This document shows positions 22,210-32,934 of a stretch of 64,000 bases of DNA, one piece after another. Position 1 is the stretch's first letter. Every line of letters begins with the position of its first letter. The stretch lies in assembly GCF_022539505.1 (NCBI RefSeq), contig NW_025899959.1:286462-350461 (forward strand), written 5' to 3'. The position numbers and the translations under genes were made by a program. The DNA comes from Lolium rigidum (taxonomy: Eukaryota > Streptophyta > Magnoliopsida > Poales > Poaceae). The notes beneath the pieces were generated by a model. It did not search any database. It was not told the DNA's origin and was given only the letters and a program-made list of their open reading frames with translations.

Positions 22210-23806
22210 TGATACGTCTCCGACGTATCGATAATTTCTTATGTTCTATGCCATATTATTGATGATACCTACATGTTTTATGCACACTTTATGTCATATT
22301 CGTGCATTTTCCGGAACTAACCTATTAACAAGATGCCGAAGTGCCGCTTCTGTTTTCTGCTGTTTTTGGTTTCAGAAATCCTAGTAACAAAATATTCTCG
22401 GAATTGGACGAAACGAAGACCCGGGGTCCTATTTTGCCACGAACCTTCCGGAAGACCGAAGAGCATACGAAGTGGGGCCACGAGGTGGCCGGACCATAGG
22501 GCCGCGCGGCCAAGGAGGGCCCGCGCCGCCCTGTGGTGTGGGCCCCTCGTCAGCCCCCGACTCTTCCCTTCCGCCTACTTAAAGCCTCCGTCGCGAAACC
22601 CCTGATGCGAAAAACCACGATACGGAAAACCTTACTGAGACGCCGCCGCCGCCGATCCCATCTCGGGGGATTCGGAGATCTCCTCCGGCACCTCGCCGGA
22701 GAGGGGATTCATCTCCCGGAGGACTCTACACCGCCATGGTCGCCTCCGGAGTGATGAGTGAGTAGTTCACCCCTGGACTATGGGTCCATAGCAGTAGCTA
22801 GATGGTTGTCTTCTCCTCATTGTGCTTCATGGTTGGATCTTGTGAGCTGCCTAACATGATCAAGATCATCTATCTGTAATACTCTATGTTGTGTTTGTCG
22901 GGATCCGATGGATAGAGAATACCATGTTATGTTAATTATCAAGTTATTACATATGTGTTGTTTATGATCTTGCATGCTCTCCGTTACTAGTAGAGGCTCT
23001 GGCCAAGTTTTTGCTTTTAACTCCAAGAGGGAGTATTTATGCTCGATAGTGGGTTCATGCCCGCATTGACACTCGGGACAAGTGACGGAAAGTTCTAAGG
23101 TTGTGTTGTGTTGTTGCCACTAGGGATAAAACATTGGCGCTATGTCCGAGGATGTAGTTGTTGATTACATTACGCACCATACTTAATGCAATTGTCCGTT
23201 GCTTTGCAACTTAATACCGGAAGGGGTTCGGACGATAACCTCGAAGGTGGACTTTTTAGGCATAGATGCAGCTTGGATGGCGGTCTATGTACTTTGTCGT
23301 AATGCCCAATTAAATCTCACTATACTTATCATGCCATGTATGTGCATTGTTATGCCCTCTCTATTTGTCAATTGCCCGACTGTAATTTGTTCACCCAACA
23401 TGCTTTTATCTTATGGGAGAGACACCTCTAGTGAACTGTGGACCCCGGTCCATTCTTTTAATACTGAAATACAAATCTGCTGCAATACTTGTTTTTACTG
23501 TTTTCTCTCGCAAACAATCATCTTCCACACAATACGGTTAACCCTTTGTTACAGCAAGCCGGTGAGATTGACAACCTCACCGTTTCGTTGGGGCAAAGTA
23601 CTTTGGTTGTGTTGTGCAGGTTCCACGTTGGCGCCGAAATCTCCGGTGTTGCGCCGCACTACATCCCGCCGCCATCAACCTTCAACGTGCTTCTTGACTC
23701 CTACTGGTTCGATTAAACCTTGGTTTCTTACTGAGGGAAACTTGCCGCTGTGCGCATCACACCTTCCTCTTGGGGTTCCCAACGGACGTGTCAACTACAC
23801 GCATCA
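22210..23806 (+). repeat. 3' LTR of element 1
   Basis: Begins TGATACGTCTCCGACG and ends CTACACGCATCA. It pairs with 15664-17262. Confidence 0.9.
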
Positions 23807-24071
23807 GGCTTTTCGGTCTCTGATACTGAGGGAGAGGATGAAGAAGCAAATTACTCGATGCGATTAAATAAAAGAGGGTATAGTGGAGATTTAATGCCAT
23901 GACGGTTCTCGAGGACATGATGCCGAATCTGTCGATTCATGCAGAGAAGCTGAGGAGGCGAGGCGACATGATGAAAGACTCTGCAGCGGTTCTGCTCTGC
24001 CACGACATGACCCGACGAAGGAAAAGCATAATGATTTTGGAAATTGTCATTTCCAAAACCAGGGGGGCATG
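23807..24071 (+). mobile_element. remnant of a second copy of element 2 (3' interior end)
   Basis: This 265-bp piece aligns with 30340-30588 of element 2, including GATGAAGAAGC, the TATAGTGGAGATT block, CTGCTCTGCCACGACATGAC and the CCAAAACCAGGGGGGCATG polypurine end. The LTR at 24072 is therefore preceded by element 2 interior, as in a tandem or recombined array. Confidence 0.8.
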
Positions 24072-25229
24072 TGTTATCACCAGAATTTGACCGGATCAGA
24101 GGTGGGCCGCGATGGAAGATGGGCTTGAAGAATATACATGGAAGAAATACATGAATCGGCCTTGTATACAAAGTTTGGGCTAGTTTGCCCGTGTATCTGT
24201 ACCATAGTAGGATACGTGCTCGGTTAGGTAGAGTTTGGGCTCGTGCCCGGTTGGGATTATTCCCACGTTAGAAAGTCTACGGACTATAAATATGTATCTA
24301 GGGTTTATGAAATAAACAACAATCACGTTCACCACAAACCAATCTAGGCGCATCGCCAACTCCCTTGTCTCGAGGGTTTCTTCCGGGTAAGCATCATGCT
24401 GCCTAGATCGCATCTTGCGATCTAGGCAGTACACGTTTATTCGTTGTTCATGCGTTGCTCGTACTGAAGCTTTTTTGATGGCGAGCAACGTAGTTATCAT
24501 AGACGTGTTAGGGTTAGCATTGTTCATCGTATCATATGCTGTTGTCGTGCAACCCTTAGACGTCTAGCCGTCCTTACACCTATCTTAGGTGTAAGGGCGG
24601 CACCCCGCTTGATCATTATTTAGTAGATCCGATCCGTTATGATTGCTCCTTGTTCTTCAAGGATTAGTTTAATATCTGCATGGTTAGGCCTTACAAACGG
24701 GTTGAAGGATCCCAGTGGCGCGTAGGGTGTAGTTTGCTAGCCCTAGACAGGATGTTCCGAGGATCAACTTCGTGTTGGTTTTTAGGCCTTGTCTAGGGTC
24801 GGTTTGCGATCACCGTGCGTGGCCGCCAGGCTCAATCACGAGTAGGATGTTCCGATTATGCGGTGAAAACCCTAAATCGTAGTAGGTCGTTTTAGCTTTA
24901 TCTTGATCAAGCGGGACCACCATCCGATCGTACACCTCGTACGCATCATGGGTGGATCGGCTCCTTGAGCCGATTCACAGGACAACCCGAGAGCCGATCG
25001 AGGCTCGTATTTAATGTTTACGTGTATGCCATGCAGGAAACTAAGCGAGGCACATCCAACACCTATCGACCGGTCAGGTGTGGCACGCCCTTGCATCAGC
25101 ATCGGACGTGCGTGCCGAGTCTTTGCGGGCCGTCGCTCGGAGGGACCAGGGCCAGCCAGCAGTCCCGGGAGCCTCCCGGCTCTACGGTGTTGCCCGTCGC
25201 TGCTCGCCGGTGGGTTCTCGACCGCAACA
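24072..25229 (+). repeat. LTR of element 2 (left copy)
   Basis: TGTTATCACCAGAATTTGAC to ACCGCAACA. It contains four hairpins, three of them with three-base loops, which are conserved in the right LTR. Confidence 0.9.
24399..24974 (+). repeat. hairpin cluster in the element 2 LTR
   Basis: Perfect inverted repeats: 24399-24429 (14-bp stem CTGCCTAGATCGCA, loop TCT), 24453-24490 (9-bp stem CGTTGCTCG, 20-base loop), 24572-24596 (11-bp stem CCTTACACCTA, loop TCT) and 24956-24974 (8-bp stem ATCGGCTC, loop CTT). The first and third recur intact at 30915-30945 and 31088-31112. Confidence 0.9.
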
Positions 25230-25254
25230 CATTCTGGCACGCCCGGTGGGACCA
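25230..25254 (+). promoter_or_regulatory. candidate primer-binding region of element 2
   Basis: CATTCTGGCACGCCCGGTGG and the following GACC lie at the LTR-interior border, where a tRNA 3' end would pair. The tRNA was not identified. Confidence 0.5.
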
Positions 25255-25290
25255 TCTTCGACATGAACCGCATCGCCATCTACATCTGAG

Positions 25291-27720
25291 ATGGCGGAAG
25301 GCACTCCAGTCAAGTACGAGGATCTGACCGAGGAGCTCAAGAAGAAGCATGACGAGGTCAAAGCAATCCTCGAAGCCGATCTCATCGGCTCTTTTCACGT
25401 AACCCGCTCACATGGCATCGGGTGGAAAGGGTTCTCACTCGAAGGCGCGCTCGATGGAGTGGACCTGTCCGCCCCGTCGAAGAACGCACCAGGTCTCTCG
25501 CGTCGAGAGATTAACTTCATGGTAGCTCATTCGCTACACCGCCATTCTGAGAGCCTGGTGAACACTTGGGAGCGTGTCGCTCTTCGCGTGATCCAGGAAA
25601 TCATGAGCCATCAGTATTCTCCGTCAGGACCAGTTCTGGGGACTCACCAAGGAGAGATGCCACTCCAGTCCCGTCCACCGCTGCCGTTCGCGTTGGCAGC
25701 ACCGTAAGTGCCGAGTTCATCGGCATACGTCGTCTACAAGATCGGTGGTGACCCTAGTGACTACCAATTCTCGCATGAGGCGCCTAAGGAGATCCCTCAC
25801 GGATACACGTGCACATACGTGCCAGACTGCAGTAACTGGGCACTCTCGAACCAGGCTGCAACAGCAGGGACTTCCGGAACACCAGGAGGGACTTCGGGAA
25901 CAGATCTTGAGAAGCAGACGTGGCTAGCTAAGTATGCCACCCCGACAAACCTCCAGAGCTCAGCTCTTGCAGTTGGCTCAGATTTGGAAAAGCAAGCATG
26001 GCTGGCTAAGTATGCCACCCCGGCAAATCTTCGGAGTTCGACTCCTGCAGCCAAGCACCGCGGATCAAATCAGTACAATCTCGAGAGACCAGCTCGGCAT
26101 GGTGCCGAAAAGGAGGACAATCGGCTATTCCAAGCCGTACCCCAATGAGTACGAGTTGATCCCGTTACCACCCAAATATCGGCTCCCTGATTTCTCCAAG
26201 TTTAATGGATTAGATGGTTCCAGTTCCATCGAGCATGTGAGCCGATATTTGGCGCAGCTGGGCACGATCTCAGCATCAGATGAGCTTCGTGTGAGGTTCT
26301 TCGCACAGTCCCTCACAGGATCGGCTTTCGGGTGGTACACATCGCTGCCACCAGATTAAATCCGGACTTGGAAGCAGTTGGAAGAGCAGTTCCACATGCA
26401 GTATCACTCAGAAGCTTCCGACGCTGGCATTGCCGATCTAGCGCAAGTACGACAGAAGCGCGGAGAAACGGTGTCGAATATGTCCAGCGCTTCAGGACCG
26501 TTAGGAACCGATGCTATTCGGCTCATGTGACTGAAAAAGAAGCAGTCGAGTTGGCGGTGGTGGGTCTCGCATCACCGATCAAGGACGTGGCCTCCCAAGC
26601 AGACTACCCTTCACTGGCGCACATGGTGCAGAAGCTCTCAGCATATGAACATCGCCACCCAGATGTATACCAGGATAAATTCAAACGTGCGGTGGTCCTG
26701 GTTGAGGGAGATGAAGATGAAGGCTCTGCGGGAGATCAAGAGGTAGCAGTGGCTGAATGGACTCGGGGGGCAAGCCCCGTGTCCTGTAAGTGGGTTAAGC
26801 CACAAGGTCCTCCAAGAGGGTTTGACTTCGATGTCACCAAGGCTGAACAAATTTTCGACCTCTTACTCAAGGAGAAGCAGTTAAAGGTACCCGAAGGCCA
26901 CAAGATCCCCACGGCTCAGGAGTTGAACGGAAAGCCATACTGCAAGTGGCATAACACGTTCACCCATGCCACCAACGAATGCAGGGTGTGGCGTCAACAG
27001 GTCCAAATGGCGATAGAACAAGGGCGTCTAATTTTCAGCCAGTACACCATGAAGGTCGACACACACCCCTTCCCCGCCGTTAACATGGTGGAGTGCACTT
27101 ACCCTGGAGGGTGCCAGCCAGGATTCTCGTTCAATATCAATATGGTAGGACTCGGGCACCACTCGGTAAGGACGGAGACGAGGGCAGCTGGTCTCATAGC
27201 AAGGACACGAGAGGAAGCCGTTCCACGTGATCGGCTCCGTCACGATGGCAAGCGCTACATCACAGAGGGAGAAGTGAGGAACGTAAGATATCAGCGACCT
27301 CTCTCTGATCACCTCCTCAACAAGTATGTGAGTCAATATGACCAATGCCGACGATACAACGACGATGATGAAAGAGATCGTCTGGCTAGGGACGCCAGGA
27401 GACATCGTCGGCATGATCGCGACAAGGAGAGATATGAGCGCCACGCCAAGGAAAAGTCGAGAGAGCAAGACGAAGTGGATAGGCACTGGGACTGCCCCTT
27501 CTTCAGACACTGTTGGGATTCAGGAATGAGCCGATTGCCTACAATCGGCAACTCGTCCGAATGTAGACGAAAGAAGAAGGATGCAGCTAACGTGTCCGTG
27601 TTCAAACGTCTAGGGCCTCTCCCGCCTCGGAACAAGCATGCTGAGTCCGCTCGGGTAGAAGATCTCGAGGAACTAGAGGACGATGATGAAGAAGAAGACA
27701 AGTATCATCGGCCAAGGTGA
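25291..27720 (+). pseudogene. gag of element 2, interrupted by stops and frameshifts
   Basis: ATG at 25291 starts a frame with an in-frame TAA near 25705. The frame continues to about 26090, shifts, meets another TAA at about 26357, shifts again near 26470 and then runs open to 27718. The core reads YRLPDFSKFNG, then RYLAQLGTIS and GSAFGWYTSLPPD, the gypsy gag domain. Further on a CHHC-type zinc-binding motif is visible in YCKWHNTFTHATNECRVW, followed by a charged, Arg/Asp-rich tail. A 78-bp segment is tandemly repeated (25903-25980 and 25981-26058), duplicating LEKQ.WLAKYATP.NL. The breaks make this copy non-functional as read. Confidence 0.85.
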
Positions 27721-28074
27721 TGCCCTGATGGGCTCAGCCGTTCCCAAAAGCGTAGGGTTCAGCGACTACGTGGTTTGGAGGAAGCCGAAAGGTTATACCT
27801 GCACACGTTGAGGAAGACGCGGCCTGATCTGGCCGCTAAAATTCAGCGAACCCTGGACGAAGAAGGTCGGCCACAAAGGAAAGAGTGGTGCCCCAGACAA
27901 AAGAAAGCCGATGATGAGACATCGGCTGGCACAAACATGGTGTTCATCCTTCCAACGGAGTTTAGTGCTCCAGGATTAGACGAAGCACCTGTGGCATAAC
28001 TTGACTGCGGCCCACGGCCGGTTATCTTTGAGAAGCCACGAGAAAGAAGCTACGGGCATCCGAAGGCCCCGTAC

Positions 28075-28587
28075 TTGCGAGGCTACATCAATGGGCAGCC
28101 TGTCAACAAGATGCCGGTGGACACCGGAGCGGCGATCAACATTATGCCATACTCCATGCTACGTCGGTTGGGACGCTCTAGCTCGGATCCGATCAAGACC
28201 AATGTGACACCGAGCGATTTCAACGGCCAAGCATCTGACGCACAAGGTGTTCTGAACGTGGATCTGACCGTAGGAAGGAAAACTATCCCTACGACGTTCT
28301 TTATTGTCGACAGCAAGAGCACCTATGCTGTCCTGCTAGGAAGAGATTGGATCCACGCCAACTGTTGCATTCCATCCACGATGCACCAATGCTTGATACA
28401 GTGGGATGGAGATGAAGTAGAAGTCGTCCACGCAGAAGATTCAGCCGAGATTTCAACGGCTGGCATGAACGTTTGGGAGACATCAGGCCAAGAGCCACTC
28501 TCAGGCATCAATTTGGAAGACTGCGAGCGCATCGACGTGACGAAGGACGGGGTTAGGCTGGTTTTATCCACCGGCCTGACCGTGTAA
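28075..28587 (+). pseudogene. retropepsin-like protease of element 2
   Basis: The open frame carries the aspartic protease landmarks MPVDTGAAINIMPYS, then TTFFIVDS and YAVLLGRDWIH, as in gypsy proteases that process Gag-Pol. The active-site DTG is intact. A spacer frame at 27775-27999 precedes it. The frame ends at TAA without running into reverse transcriptase. Confidence 0.8.
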
Positions 28588-29783
28588 CAAGAGCAACATC
28601 TATGGACATACGTGGCGATGCCGATCCATGTGATCGGCCCCAAGGATCTATGGAGGAACATTGCAAAACCTTCATTGAGCAATTCAATCAACATGGAGGC
28701 CGATTCCAGCAATCGGCCAAAATTATCTTCGCCATGCATTCTCCCTAGGTTCAACGTCGATCTAATGGGCAATGGGTTTACGGGGCTGATGAGTTGGAAG
28801 AAGTCAACACTGGTCCTAACAGAGCCGACGTTCACATATAGTGCCTTGGCTAACCACAGAGCCGATATCGGCAGATACCTGGCAGAATCGGCCCGGGGGG
28901 CACCTAATCAGATGAACATGTGCCATACATGTGCGGTGAAATATTGGGGGCCGATAGAAAAATCGGCCAGTAAAAAATTTTTCAAAGCCGATGCACGGCC
29001 ATCGACTCTAGCACAATTACACAGGATCTACCCGCTGCGTATTCAAGACGCGGATGGCCTTCTGCTTCCTGGAGGGAGTAAACAGTGAGAGCTTCCTCAG
29101 CGGCAATGAGCCGATTTGGTGCCAGAACCTTCTCTTCGAGGACTTCCAACCCTTTGTCGGTTAAACCGTTGATGTTTCGCCTTCAATATCGGCTTTCAAC
29201 GGAAGAAAAGGTGATCGGCTCTGGCTGGCTCTGCATGGTAGCTTTCTCAGATGTGATCGAGCTCAGGTCCATTTGTCTGAATTATGTGTCCTCATCACTG
29301 TTTTCGCCTTGAATGAGGCTCGGGGGGCAGCTGGCCTGGTGGATGCTCTGTTTTTAGAAGCCGAATGGGTTGTCATCGGCTGGTCCTGCGTCGCAATCTT
29401 CTTCAAAGGTGGTGATCCATCAGAACTCAAAGTCATCGGTCGAAAAGATGAAGGATAGATCGTGAGGGATTGATGCGTTGACATCGGCTTATTGAGCATT
29501 GACCAAGTTTACGATCACTCCGTAGTCGAAGAGATGAAGGGCGGATTATGAGGGACCGATGCGTTGCCATCGGTTCATTGAGCATTGGCTAAGTGGACAA
29601 TCGGCAAAGTCAGTATGAGGGGAAATCGGCTAAATTGGCATAAAGGAAATCGGCAAAATCAAATTGGGGAAATTCTTCATTGATAAACGAGATTTCTTAC
29701 ATAAAGAGCTGATTGCTCTCAAAAGGAAGTACTAAGGGGATACATTGCCCCATCTACTACTGATCCTATGCTAAGGGTCCTAT
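28588..29783 (+). other. non-pol interior of element 2, rich in ATCGGC/GCCGAT
   Basis: Where reverse transcriptase would be expected there are only short frames without domains. The hexamers ATCGGC and GCCGAT recur at short, irregular spacing, often as pairs, here and more thinly through gag and the LTR. I did not make an exact count. Confidence 0.6.
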
Positions 29784-30303
29784 CTACGGGCCGTCGCTGC
29801 CCTCGTCGTCGCCGTCGTCGCCGCTGTCGGCGCTACTCCCGGCGGGCTCGTCGTCGCTGCTGTAGCGGCCGCCGGCAGGACCCTCGTTGTCCTCTTCCTC
29901 CCCGTCAGCGTCGTCGTCGTCGCTGTCGAAGTCGCTGAGGTTCCCCGGCCAGGGGCAGAAGCGCTTGGCCGGCGGTTCGTCGGAGGAGGTGTCGTCCTCC
30001 TCCTCCTCCTCCTCCTCCTCCTCCTCCTCAGAGGAGGTGAAGTCATCCCAGGAGAAGTGATCGTCATCGCTCTCCTCCTCCGTTTCCCCGTCGGCGAGGA
30101 AGCGGAGGTCACTTTCCCCGTCGGTCGAGGACTTGTCGTCCTCAGACCAGATGGAGAAGTCGTGACTGGACTCCTCCCCGGCTGCGATGGCGCGGCGGAT
30201 GTTGGCCGCGTGGACCTCCTCTGGGCCCCACTCCGGCGTCGGCTCGCGGGAGGAGGAGGATTCGATGGAAAGACCCGATGAGGCGAGAGGAGGAAGAAGA
30301 CAT
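29784..30303 (-). pseudogene. antisense acidic ORF in element 2, one frameshift
   Basis: On the minus strand ATG at 30301-30303 in the context GCGCCACC opens a Ser-rich start. The frame shifts after about nine codons, and a long frame then runs to TAG at 29784-29786. The product of about 170 residues is rich in Asp, Glu and Ser, with EPTPEWGPEEVHAANIRRAI, an 11-Glu run, PPAKRFCPWPGNLSDFDS and an Asp/Gly/Ser tail. Codon structure and coherent composition make it a better candidate than the Arg/Thr-rich frame of the same strand. No domain is recognised. Antisense genes at this position are known in some Tat-lineage gypsy elements (Grande); function is unknown. Confidence 0.6.
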
Positions 30304-30588
30304 GGTGGCGCAGGAGGGCTTTTGGAGTGCTAATGCGAAGGGGATGAAGAAGCGAACTGTTTGGAACGGTTAAATAAAAGGGGATATAGTGGAGATTCAA
30401 TGCCACAGCAGTTTCCGAGGAAGTGGTGCCCAACAGAAAAAAAAAAATTTGCCAGGTCACGCGGAAGTGGAGGAGGCAAGGCATCGTGATGAAGGATACT
30501 GCGACGGTTCTGCTCTGCCACGACATGACCCGACGAAGAAAAAACAGGGTGATTTTGGAATTGTCATTTCCAAAACCAGGGGGGCATG

Positions 30589-31749
30589 TGTTATCACCAG
30601 AATTTGACCGGATCAGAGGTGGGCCGCGATGGAAGATGGGCTTGAAGAATATACATGGAAGAAATACATGAATCGGCCTTGTATACAAAGTTTGGGCTAG
30701 TTTGCCCGTGTATCTGTACCATAGTAGGATACGTGTCGGTTAGGTAGAGTTTGGGCTCGTGCCCGGTTGGGATTATTCCCACGTTAGAAAGTCTACGGAC
30801 TACAAATATGTATCTAGGGTTTATGAAATAAACAACAATCACGTTCACCACAAACCAATCTAGGCGCATCGCCAACTCACTTGTCTCGAGGGTTTCTTCC
30901 GGGTAAGCATCATGCTGCCTAGATCGCATCTTGCGATCTAGGCAGTACACGTTTATTCGTTGTTCATGCGTTGCTCGTACTGAAGCCTTTTTGATGGCGA
31001 GCAACATAGTTATCATAGACGTGTTAGGGTTAGCATTGTTTATCGTATCATATGCTGTCGTCGTGCAACCCTTAGACGTCTAGCCGTCCTTACACCTATC
31101 TTAGGTGTAAGGGCGGCACCCCGCTTGATCATTATTTAGTAGATCCGATCCGTTATGATTGCTCCTTGTTCTTCAAGGATTAGTTTAATATCCGCATGGT
31201 TAGGCCTTACAAACGGGTTGAAGGATCCAGTGGCGCGTAGGGTGTAGTTTGCTAGCCCTAGACAGGATGTTCCGAGGATCAACTTCGTGTTGGTTTTTAG
31301 ACCTTGTCTAGGGTCGGTTTGCGATCACCGTGCGTGGCCGCCAGGCTCAATCACGAGTAGGATGTTCCGATTATGCGGTGAAAACCCTAAATCGTAGTAG
31401 GTCGTTTTAGCTTTATCTTGATCAAGCAGGACCACCATCCGATCGTACACCTCGTACGCATCATGGGTGGATCGGCTCTTTGAGCCGATTCACAGGACAA
31501 CCCGAGAGCCGATCGAGGCTCGTATTTAATGTTTACGTGTATGCCATGCGAGAAACTAAGCGAGACACATCCAATACCTTCCCGACCGGGTATAGGTCAG
31601 GTGGCACGCCCTTGCATCAGCATCGGACGTGCGTGCCGAGTCTTTGCGGGCCGTCGCTCGGAGGGACCAGGGCCAGCCGCAGTCCTGGGAGCCTCCCGGC
31701 TCTACAGTGTTGCCCGTCGCTGCTCGCCGGTGAGTTTCTGACCGCAACA
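30589..31749 (+). repeat. LTR of element 2 (right copy)
   Basis: Near-identical to 24072-25229. Several differences fall at CTG/CAG (for example GCAGG against GCGAG, TTCTCG against TTTCTG). The ends are TGTTATC and GCAACA. Confidence 0.9.
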
Positions 31750-32934
31750 GTAACAACAATCTCTTAATAAATGTTGCACACAATTTTGACATTCTTCTAA
31801 TCCCTAATGGTCGACACGGTTGGTCATGAGACTAAAAATAATGTTACTCCCTCTGGCCTGAATTACTTGTCGCAGCCTATTACTTGCACTATGGATAACT
31901 GATGATGTCTCTGCGCCAACTAATTGGAGCTCGACGGAGTAATAAATTTACTGCCACGGTAAGCTTAAATGAATTATAGCCATAGTAAGCACGAGAATTA
32001 AATTCACTTGATCACCTCTCAATGGTTTTGTTGCTATGCCTCATATCATACGTATTTTTTAGCTCATGCTTTATACGAAGAGTAGCAACGATATTTGAAA
32101 ATATGAATACATTTCCATCTATTAAACATTAGTCATGATATAACAGAAAGGTACCATAAATTCTTTGTATGAGTTGTCACACGAAAGAAAATTTATCATC
32201 CTCTCCTAAATGTAAATAACTTAAGTGCTAGGTGATGATGGTAAAACGCTTAATTAACACCTAGTGCCTTTTTTAAGCTTGCTCCGTCCTATCTCATGTA
32301 CAAAAACTGTCCCACATATGTAACAAAATTATATGCTTCCATTCCTCGCCGCAAAATACAGGTACAGGTTCATCTGAACGGCATGGGATGTAAGCAAGTT
32401 ACGCCTGGACCGTAATATCTGAACAATGTTTGGCGCATTTTTCCTAGGGGGACCACCAATGTCCTAAGTAGGATTCATGGTAATTCCAGTTGGAGCATCA
32501 TATTACAACTGTAGTTATTATTGTTATTATTATTGCAAATGCATCGTGCATATTTGAATTCTTGATTTGGCATCTGTATATCTTATAAAGCCACTACCCA
32601 CTAAGCATTTACTATAATTTGTTATTATCATTGCAAATGCATCATGCATATTTGAACCCTTGATTTAGCTGTATTATACCCTATATAAAAGCTAAACAGA
32701 TTTACACGCCTACATTGTTTTGGATACTGTTCATGGCGTATTTTTCTCCAACCAGCTTGCAACACGTTAGCTCTTCTTTTCACAGTACATTGAGTCATTT
32801 AATTCTTTGGTTTCAGTCTCTTTTCTTCCTCTCGACTGGGTTACCGGTTAGAAGCCGGTTCTCCTCCTATCAGTGTTTCTTGATTTGACCCGATTTTTCT
32901 AGAGGACAGAGACACACCACAGGCAGAAGAAATC
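31750..32934. other. AT-rich intergenic stretch, no gene seen
   Basis: No coding region or known element recognised. It contains a two-copy motif, GCAAATGCATCGTGCATATT near 32535 and a one-base variant near 32633. It also holds a block of about 42 bp (32579-32620) that recurs at 38068-38110. Confidence 0.5.

Larger units (their letters stand above)
15664..23806 (+). mobile_element. element 1: gypsy-like LTR retrotransposon with gag and protease, no pol
   Basis: Two LTRs of about 1.6 kb (15664-17262 and 22210-23806) bound a 4.9-kb interior. A primer-binding site lies next to the 5' LTR, then broken gag and protease frames (17517-19623), then 2.6 kb without coding sequence. Reverse transcriptase, RNase H and integrase are absent, so mobilisation would need enzymes in trans. 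The LTRs are near-identical apart from changes clustered at CTG/CAG. The 5' LTR starts CTATACG instead of TGATACG, and the flanks (LINE left, element 2 remnant right) give no target-site duplication. Gag, the DLGAS-type protease and the tRNA-Asp PBS resemble Ty3/gypsy elements of the Athila type. I do not assign a TREP family name. Confidence 0.88.
24072..31749 (+). mobile_element. element 2: gypsy-like LTR retrotransposon with gag, protease and antisense ORF
   Basis: LTRs of about 1.16 kb (24072-25229 and 30589-31749) enclose broken gag frames, a protease frame, a non-coding segment rich in ATCGGC/GCCGAT, and an acidic ORF on the opposite strand. No reverse transcriptase or integrase is present. 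A candidate primer-binding region with TGGCACGCCCGGTGGGAC follows the first LTR, and AAAACCAGGGGGGCATG precedes the last. The left flank is element 2 interior and the right flank starts GTAAC, so no target-site duplication exists around this pair. The layout (extra antisense gene near the 3' end) recalls Tat-type gypsy elements such as Grande; that affiliation is inference. Confidence 0.85.

Noticed and set aside
24399..24596. Perfect hairpins considered as bacterial-type terminators or CRISPR repeats
   Set aside because: The context is a plant LTR; there are no spacers, and the hairpins differ from each other.
29780..30688. 302-codon minus-strand frame rich in Arg, Thr and Pro over the 3' end of element 2
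   Set aside because: It is the shifted shadow of the acidic antisense frame; its basic, repetitive composition follows from that frame and from LTR sequence.
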